From: Candidatus Latescibacteria bacterium 4484_107
GTDB taxonomy: Bacteria > Latescibacterota > 4484-107
Reading direction: 5' to 3'
NCBI GenBank assembly: GCA_002059205.1
Contig: MVCQ01000049.1
Location: forward strand, 1-8,048
Length of the DNA: 8,048 bases
The notes under the pieces were generated by a model that saw nothing but the letters and a program-made list of their open reading frames with translations, had not been told where the DNA came from and searched no databases. Position 1 is the stretch's first letter, and each line of letters begins with the position of its first letter. A program made the position numbers and the translations under genes. Below are positions 4,042 through 8,048 of this stretch, one piece after another.

Positions 4042-6891
4042 TTAGAACGGTTCTTCTCTTCTGAAGACCGGATTTTCAAATCGGGCATACTCATTGATCC
4101 ACGTAAGTTTCACCGTTCCGATGGGACCATTGCGCTGCTTGCCGATGATCACTTCCGCAATCCCCTTTTGCTCGGTGTCGGGATTGTACCGCTCCTCCCG
4201 ATAGATGAACATCACCACGTCGGCGTCCTGTTCAATCGCTCCTGATTCCCTCAGATCCGAGAGCATGGGACGACGGTCTCCTCCGCGCGTCTCCACCGCC
4301 CTGGAAAGCTGAGACACCGCGATGACCGGAACGTTCAACTCCTTGGCCAACGCCTTGAGCGCCCTGGATATCTGTGAAATCTCCTGCTGGCGGTTCTCCA
4401 CCCGCCCGCTCCCCCGCATAAGTTGAAGATAATCCACGATGACCATCCCGATGCCGTGCTCACTTTGAAGCCTGCGCGCCTTGGCCCGGATCTCCATGGC
4501 GCTCAGCGAGGGCGAATCGTCAATAAAAATGGGCGCTTCCGCCAATCTGCCTACAGACCGACTAAGTTGCGCCCAATCCTCATCGGGCAGGCGGCCTATG
4601 CGCAACCGATGCGCATCCACCCTGGCCTCCGAACACAGCAGCCGCTGAGCCAACTGATGATTCGCCATCTCTAAACTGAATATGCCCACGGGAACCTTGT
4701 GCTCGACGGCGGCGTTGCGGGCGACACACAAAGCAAAAGCGGTATTGTGCACAATAAAGTCGTTGGCCACAAAATTATGTGTCCCCGGAACCGTCAGATC
4801 ATAGACCTGTTTCTCGCCGACGTACTCGATGCTCGTTACCCTATCCCAGAAGAGATCGCTTCCGGCCATCCGGATAATCTCACGGGAATCTAAGGTCTCC
4901 CCGTACATCTTCAGGGTTTCCCTGCGGATGTTCTTATACGTCTTTGGGGTTGCATCCTTGGCCCGAGTTAATCCTCTCCGTTCTCCCACCGTTTTCCAGA
5001 AGATACCGGCTCGCTCCTTTTCGGAAATTACCCTCTTCCAGAATGCTTTAGGAACCGTATCGTAAGTATATGCCTTCTTCTTCTGCTTCGCCGAACGAAC
5101 GATCTGATCCAGCACCTCCTCTTTTCCAAATATACCGATCCCCCGCGCAAATCGGATCACGTTCTCCGCATTGTGAAAGGAGAGTTCATAAGCGGTCCGG
5201 CATTCCCCGGCGTACTTGATCCGCTTCTCCCGGACCTTAGAGATCACCCCGAATCGGAGCAAAAGATGCTGAAGTTGACGGATCAATTTCCTGGATGAGG
5301 AGGAAAAACTGATTCCATAGCTTCCCGTCTGATTGATATACGCGCTGCCATCGCACGCGAAAAGCCGGTTGATAAACAACGCTAATAAATCTTTGGAGAG
5401 CCGGAAAACAAAAGAGGGAATGGTCTTTTCAAGAGCAGACTTTCCCATCACCCCAAGCTCCTTCAGCCATTCCGTGATCTCGTTGCGTCTCCTCGGAAGC
5501 TCCCCCCATGCTTCCCTGTCCGCCTTTAGTACCGAACACAACTTCTCAAATGTCTCCTCCGTGGGCAACGCCCGACCATTTACGTAATGATATACACTGC
5601 TGGGACTAAGGCCCGCCGCTATGGCAAGCCCCCTCTGAGTCCACTTAGATCTACCTATCTCCGTTTCGAGCCTGCCGGCAAACGCCTGGATTTCTTCAGG
5701 AGATCGTTCTATGGAGGTCACTCGAAGGGTCGGGACCCGGTTGTGATCCCTCTCAAAAACGCCCTTCACGCCGCCAAATTTTTCCACAGACGAGACGAAA
5801 TCTTCCATAACCCGGACATTTGAGTTGGTAAAGCGAGGATTCGTGTCGGTCAGATTCCCATCCGTAATGAGATAAGCCAGCACTTTGATCCTTTCCTCAG
5901 GTATCCTGAGCTTGCCGAAGCAAGGGAGGACTCTGGGTACTCCGATCCGATCTCCCACCCTCAGATATTTGAGGGGCATCCAGGTAGCCGTCCCATCCGA
6001 TTCGGAGATTGTCAAAAACGGATGCGAAGCGGTGGTCTCAATCTCTCGCCCCGTGGCTGTTCGAACCCGAAACACCGGTTTGATGCCGTCGTCTATAAAA
6101 GCCGAGGGATGCGTAGAGGCTAATTTCAAGTCGGATCGGAGCGTCAGCAGGTTGGCTCTATGCCGGTGATAAAGCTCCTGAGCAGTTACCATCTCTCCAG
6201 TGGCCGGATCGGGAATATCGGTATCGAAACTGACGCATTTCCCCATCGAGGGCCTGCCCGCCACAATGACCAGATCCGACGGCTGAAGGCCCGAGGTCAG
6301 CTCATCCAATTCGTCATACCCGGTGGACACGCCGGACACCATCCCCTCACGCTGATGGGACTGTTCGATGGACTCGAAAGTATCATGAAGCACCGCGGAT
6401 AAGGGCTCAAACCCTTTGCTCAGTCGCTTGGAGGACAGATTAAAAATGCGCTGCTCCGCCTGATCGATCAGGTCATCCACGCCCTGACTGGCTTCGTAGC
6501 ACTCGGTCGCGATCTGCGTGGAAAGCGTGATCATCTTCCGCAGCAGGGCCTTCTCCGAGACGATCTTGGCGTGATACTCCACATTGGCCGCCGTGGCCAC
6601 CTCAGTCGCCAGCTCAGCCAAATACGACGCCCCGCCGATGGCCTCCAACTCCTTGCGTTTCCTCAACTCCTCGACAATCGTCTGGCTGTCCGCCGGCTCG
6701 CTGCGATCGAAAAGCGCCATAATCGCCGAGAAAATCTTGCGGTGCGCGTCCAGGTAGAAATAATCCTCCTCCAGAACCTCGATGGATTTCGGAACGGCCT
6801 CCCGCTCGATCAACATCGCGCCCAATACCGCACGTTCTACATCTACTGCCTGAGGGGGGATACGTTCCGCGGTGCGTTCTTCAGAGGCCAT
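4042..6891 (-). CDS. dnaB: replicative DNA helicase DnaB, interrupted by an intein
   Basis: Hexameric 5'-3' helicase that unwinds DNA at the replication fork. The 949-codon precursor would give a 451-residue helicase after splicing, the usual DnaB size. The N-terminal, primase-interacting domain (about residues 10-115) begins IPPQAVDVERAVLGAMLIE. The RecA-like ATPase domain starts near 185 with STGYDELDELTSGLQPSDLVIV. Walker A is split: GRPSMGK (212-218) precedes the intein and TAFALCVARN follows it from 717. Downstream are FSLEM (738-742), Walker B MVIVDYLQLM (816-825), VSQLSRAVE (859-867), DLRESGAIEQDADVV (879-893) and the arginine-finger region KQRNGPIG (918-925). The ATG at 6891 follows GGGAG (complement of 6899-6903). 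No ATPase can form until the intein leaves, because the P-loop threonine is on the far side of it. Confidence 0.97.
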   Translation of the reverse strand: MASEERTAERIPPQAVDVERAVLGAMLIEREAVPKSIEVLEEDYFYLDAHRKIFSAIMALFDRSEPADSQTIVEELRKRKELEAIGGASYLAELATEVATAANVEYHAKIVSEKALLRKMITLSTQIATECYEASQGVDDLIDQAEQRIFNLSSKRLSKGFEPLSAVLHDTFESIEQSHQREGMVSGVSTGYDELDELTSGLQPSDLVIVAGRPSMGKCVSFDTDIPDPATGEMVTAQELYHRHRANLLTLRSDLKLASTHPSAFIDDGIKPVFRVRTATGREIETTASHPFLTISESDGTATWMPLKYLRVGDRIGVPRVLPCFGKLRIPEERIKVLAYLITDGNLTDTNPRFTNSNVRVMEDFVSSVEKFGGVKGVFERDHNRVPTLRVTSIERSPEEIQAFAGRLETEIGRSKWTQRGLAIAAGLSPSSVYHYVNGRALPTEETFEKLCSVLKADREAWGELPRRRNEITEWLKELGVMGKSALEKTIPSFVFRLSKDLLALFINRLFACDGSAYINQTGSYGISFSSSSRKLIRQLQHLLLRFGVISKVREKRIKYAGECRTAYELSFHNAENVIRFARGIGIFGKEEVLDQIVRSAKQKKKAYTYDTVPKAFWKRVISEKERAGIFWKTVGERRGLTRAKDATPKTYKNIRRETLKMYGETLDSREIIRMAGSDLFWDRVTSIEYVGEKQVYDLTVPGTHNFVANDFIVHNTAFALCVARNAAVEHKVPVGIFSLEMANHQLAQRLLCSEARVDAHRLRIGRLPDEDWAQLSRSVGRLAEAPIFIDDSPSLSAMEIRAKARRLQSEHGIGMVIVDYLQLMRGSGRVENRQQEISQISRALKALAKELNVPVIAVSQLSRAVETRGGDRRPMLSDLRESGAIEQDADVVMFIYREERYNPDTEQKGIAEVIIGKQRNGPIGTVKLTWINEYARFENPVFRREEPF
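5344..5379 (-). other. second LAGLIDADG motif of the intein endonuclease
   Basis: Codes for LFINRLFACDGS (precursor residues 505-516). The helix plus terminal Asp514-Gly515 fits the second LAGLIDADG motif, which contributes one catalytic acid of the homing endonuclease. Confidence 0.8.
5518..5673 (-). other. XRE/Cro-like helix-turn-helix inside the intein
   Basis: Precursor residues about 407-458 include SKWTQRGLAIAAGLSPSSVY, then HYVNGRALPTEETFEKLCSV. The layout matches the Cro/C1-type helix-turn-helix: xxTQRxLAxxAGLS, a turn, SSVYHYVNGRxLPTxETxxKL. It falls between the two LAGLIDADG motifs, which are about 165 residues apart here and so leave room for an extra domain. It would be a further DNA-contact module for the endonuclease. 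The assignment is from pattern recognition, not a profile search. Confidence 0.7.
5851..5880 (-). other. first LAGLIDADG motif of the intein endonuclease
   Basis: Codes for LAYLITDGNL (precursor residues 338-347), a clear first LAGLIDADG motif with Asp344 as the expected metal-binding catalytic acid. Confidence 0.85.
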
Positions 6892-6920
6892 TCTAGTTCT
6901 CCCTTCCCATTCCCTTCCTC

Positions 6921-7015
6921 ATTGCCTGAATTTCAAAAATTGCCAAAATTTCAAAGATTGCCTACGGGTCAGCACCCCAATTTTTAAAATCTTTGAAATC
7001 CTGGCAATCTTTGAA
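6921..7015. repeat. 18-base-period inverted repeat array between the glycosylase gene and dnaB
   Basis: On the left, AATTTCAAAAATTGCC (6929-6944) and AATTTCAAAGATTGCC (6947-6962) repeat with an 18-base period, and a remnant ATTGCC at 6921-6926 keeps the same phase. On the right the same unit occurs inverted: GGCAATCTTTGAA (7003-7015) is an exact reverse complement of 6950-6962, and AATCTTTGAAAT (6988-6999) of 6948-6959. The array forms a large potential hairpin upstream of the dnaB ribosome binding site and just after the glycosylase stop. Its units differ from the other repeats in the window. Confidence 0.75.
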
Positions 7016-7026
7016 CTGCTTCCCAG

Positions 7027-7671
7027 TTAAAGCTCCACGCCGTCGTACTCCCGTCGCAAACGTTTCATGTCCTCCCACGCGGGTCGCTTCCACTGAGGAT
7101 TGCGAAGCAGGGCAGCCGGATGATACGTAACAATCAGTTTGACGCTGTGATAACGGTGCACTTTTTCACGCAGACGCCCCAACGACTCAGAGGTCTTAAG
7201 CAGCGTCTGACCCGCGATCCGGCCCAGCGCGCAGATGATCTTCGGCTGAATCAGCTCGATCTGACGGACGAGGTGCGGCTCACACTGCGCGATCTCCTCA
7301 GGCTCCGGATCCCGATTGTTGGGAGGGCGGCATTTGAGAATATTGGCGATGTACACCTGCTCCCGCGTAAAGTGAATGGCCTGGATGATCTTGTCCAGCA
7401 GTTGACCGGCACGCCCCACGAAAGGCTTTCCCTGCAAGTCCTCGTCCCTCCCCGGCGCTTCTCCGATGAACATCACGTCGGCATGGGGATTGCCTCCGCC
7501 AAACACGAGGTGGGTTCTGAGTTTGCCCAGGGGGCATCGCTGACAATCCTTGATGGAGTCGTAAAACGCGTCGAGGGGAGCACGTCGGCATGGAAATTCA
7601 TGCTCCCCAAGGTCTATTTGCTGTCGGACAAATTCTTGAGCGGTTTGAACAAGCTCCAATGGTGTGGTCAT
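7027..7671 (-). CDS. family 4 (type 4) uracil-DNA glycosylase, iron-sulfur
   Basis: Base-excision repair enzyme that removes uracil arising from cytosine deamination or misincorporation. The 214-residue length suits the family. Evidence is the family 4 active-site motif GEAPGRDED (residues 70-78), GKPFVGRAGQLLD (81-93), YIANILKCRPPNNRDP (107-122) and the C-terminal TYHPAALLRNP (182-192, His184). Four cysteines placed as in the [4Fe-4S] binding set are present: Cys43 and Cys46 (DCQRCPLG), Cys114 and Cys130. The region before Cys43 is about 40 residues, somewhat variable in this family. The only plausible start is the ATG at 7671. It is preceded by a poor Shine-Dalgarno (AAGAAAAG), because a repeat half-element begins seven bases upstream. 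It lies between coaBC and dnaB on the same strand. Confidence 0.93.
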   Translation of the reverse strand: MTTPLELVQTAQEFVRQQIDLGEHEFPCRRAPLDAFYDSIKDCQRCPLGKLRTHLVFGGGNPHADVMFIGEAPGRDEDLQGKPFVGRAGQLLDKIIQAIHFTREQVYIANILKCRPPNNRDPEPEEIAQCEPHLVRQIELIQPKIICALGRIAGQTLLKTSESLGRLREKVHRYHSVKLIVTYHPAALLRNPQWKRPAWEDMKRLRREYDGVEL

Positions 7672-7677
7672 CTTTTC

Positions 7678-7718
7678 TTACCGCAAAGGCGCAAAGGACG
7701 TAAGCGCTTCAAACACTC
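7678..7718. repeat. half-copy of the CACCGCAAAG element next to the glycosylase start
   Basis: TTACCGCAAAGGCGCAAAGG followed by ACG, then CTTCAAACA (7678-7715), closely follows the left arm and adjoining bases of the element at 3131-3168, which also runs on into CTTCAAACA. No matching right arm follows; a heptad repeat tract begins within ten bases. It is a truncated or solo copy in the same orientation. Confidence 0.65.
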
Positions 7719-7723
7719 TGTCC

Positions 7724-7763
7724 ATTACCAAGTAACAATGATCAGTTTACAATTAACAATGCG
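7724..7763. repeat. heptad repeat tract at the coaBC 3' end
   Basis: Seven-base units run ATTACC(A), AAGTAAC (7730), AATGATC (7737), AGTTTAC (7744), AATTAAC (7751) and AATGCGA (7758). They resemble the tract at 4004-4039 (shared AGTTTAC and AATxACx). The coaBC stop codon (7742-7744) and its last codons fall inside the tract. Confidence 0.55.
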
Positions 7764-8048
7764 ACCTTCTCCATAACCTTCTCAGCCACCTCCCGCTTAC
7801 TCATCTTAGGCAGCTTCTCCACGTTCCCCTTACTGTCAAGGATCGTCACCACATTCGTATCCGTCCCGAAGGCCGCGCCTTCCACCAAGGGATTGTTGAG
7901 TACTATGAAATCCAGGTTTTTCTTTTGAAGCTTTTCACGAGCGTGGGCTATGGCATTTTCCGTCTCCACCGCAAATCCCACTATAACCTTATCCCTTTTA
8001 GCGGGCGCGAGTTCGGAGAGAATGTCCGCAGTGCGCTCCAACTTCAGC
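7742..8048 (-). CDS. coaBC: CoaBC, C-terminal part (phosphopantothenate-cysteine ligase domain), 5' end outside the window
   Basis: The frame is open to the window edge, so the gene begins beyond 8048. The TTG at 8041 is an internal leucine codon, not a start. The visible 101 or so residues are the end of the CoaB domain, which joins 4'-phosphopantothenate to cysteine using CTP in coenzyme A synthesis. The N-terminal CoaC decarboxylase half is expected outside the window. Diagnostic stretches are LKLERTADILSEL, VIVGFAVETEN (the usual VGFAxET), KLQKKNLDFIVLNN, and AFGTDTNVVTIL followed by KREVAEKVMEKV. The last residues (LLIVN) and the stop lie in heptad repeat DNA, so the C-terminus may have been rewritten by the repeat. 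A stand-alone CoaB cannot be excluded. Confidence 0.9.
   Translation of the reverse strand, partial: LKLERTADILSELAPAKRDKVIVGFAVETENAIAHAREKLQKKNLDFIVLNNPLVEGAAFGTDTNVVTILDSKGNVEKLPKMSKREVAEKVMEKVALLIVN

Larger units (their letters stand above)
4744..6237 (-). mobile_element. 498-residue LAGLIDADG intein in the DnaB P-loop
   Basis: Protein-splicing element from Cys219 to Asn716 of the DnaB precursor. Splicing signals are the first residue Cys, block B TASHPF with TxxH (Thr287 to His290), block F VYDLTVPGTHNFVANDFIVHN (as VYDLTV, HNFVAND and FIVHN), a penultimate His715, terminal Asn716 and +1 Thr717. This matches a class 1 intein. A homing endonuclease occupies the middle, with two LAGLIDADG-type motifs, each retaining its acidic residue (Asp344 and Asp514). 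The insert lies exactly between Lys218 and Thr717 of Walker A, a site where DnaB inteins are known. Hand counts of GC in six 60-base rows of the intein gave about 52 percent, against about 63 percent in four rows of the flanking helicase, consistent with separate origin. Splicing and endonuclease activity are both predicted intact. Confidence 0.95.

Noticed and set aside
4042..6891. dnaB as two separate genes or a fusion with a phage endonuclease
   Set aside because: The frame is continuous, and the insert starts with Cys and ends His-Asn before Thr exactly inside Walker A, which is the signature of an intein.
7678..7763. CRISPR array or direct-repeat locus
   Set aside because: The repeats are short, degenerate and contiguous, with no regular unique spacers, and no cas genes are present.
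7120..7776. 218-codon open frame on the + strand opposite the glycosylase gene
   Set aside because: It runs antisense through the conserved glycosylase motifs and on into the repeats and the coaBC 3' end. Its amino-acid sequence matches no family I know.
7742..8041. Complete 99-residue protein starting at the TTG at 8041
   Set aside because: The frame stays open to the window edge, and the sequence LKLERTADIL continues the conserved CoaB domain, so the TTG is an internal leucine.

Overview
This 8,048-base window looks like a chromosomal segment from an uncultured or environmental bacterium of moderate-to-high GC. The housekeeping genes are bacterial in type (DnaB helicase, CoaBC, PyrE, family 4 uracil-DNA glycosylase). 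No rRNA or other taxonomic marker is present, so I do not name a phylum. The abundant short intergenic repeats and the GH57 enzyme would fit one of the repeat-rich environmental lineages, but that is inference.

Layout. One gene on the + strand, pyrE (17-592), opens the window. The other five genes lie on the - strand and would be read in the order coaBC (3' part only, 8048-7742), family 4 uracil-DNA glycosylase (7671-7027), dnaB with an in-frame intein (6891-4042), a membrane-anchored TPR protein (3964-3296) and a GH57 glycoside hydrolase (3107-852). pyrE and the GH57 gene converge on a 259-base gap (593-851). That gap holds a possible terminator for the - strand row and an unconvincing 28-codon ORF.

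The dnaB gene is the most notable single gene. Its 949 codons are a 451-residue replicative helicase split inside the Walker A loop (GRPSMGK/T) by a 498-residue intein. The intein keeps its splicing residues (Cys1, TxxH, His-Asn, +1 Thr) and both LAGLIDADG motifs of a homing endonuclease. An XRE-like helix-turn-helix appears to be inserted between those two motifs. The intein is lower in GC than the helicase halves in the rows I counted.

The second theme is repeats. Every junction in the - strand gene row carries repeated DNA. There is an inverted-repeat element of the type CACCGCAAAG-CGCAAAG between the TPR and GH57 genes. A shorter, degenerate relative sits in frame inside the GH57 gene, and a half-copy sits against the start of the glycosylase gene. 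Heptad repeats lie at dnaB/TPR and at coaBC/glycosylase. An 18-base-period inverted array lies between the glycosylase and dnaB.

Functionally the row combines coenzyme A synthesis, uracil repair, replication, a cell-envelope TPR protein and alpha-glucan metabolism. Shared transcription is possible from the common direction and modest gaps, but it is not shown.
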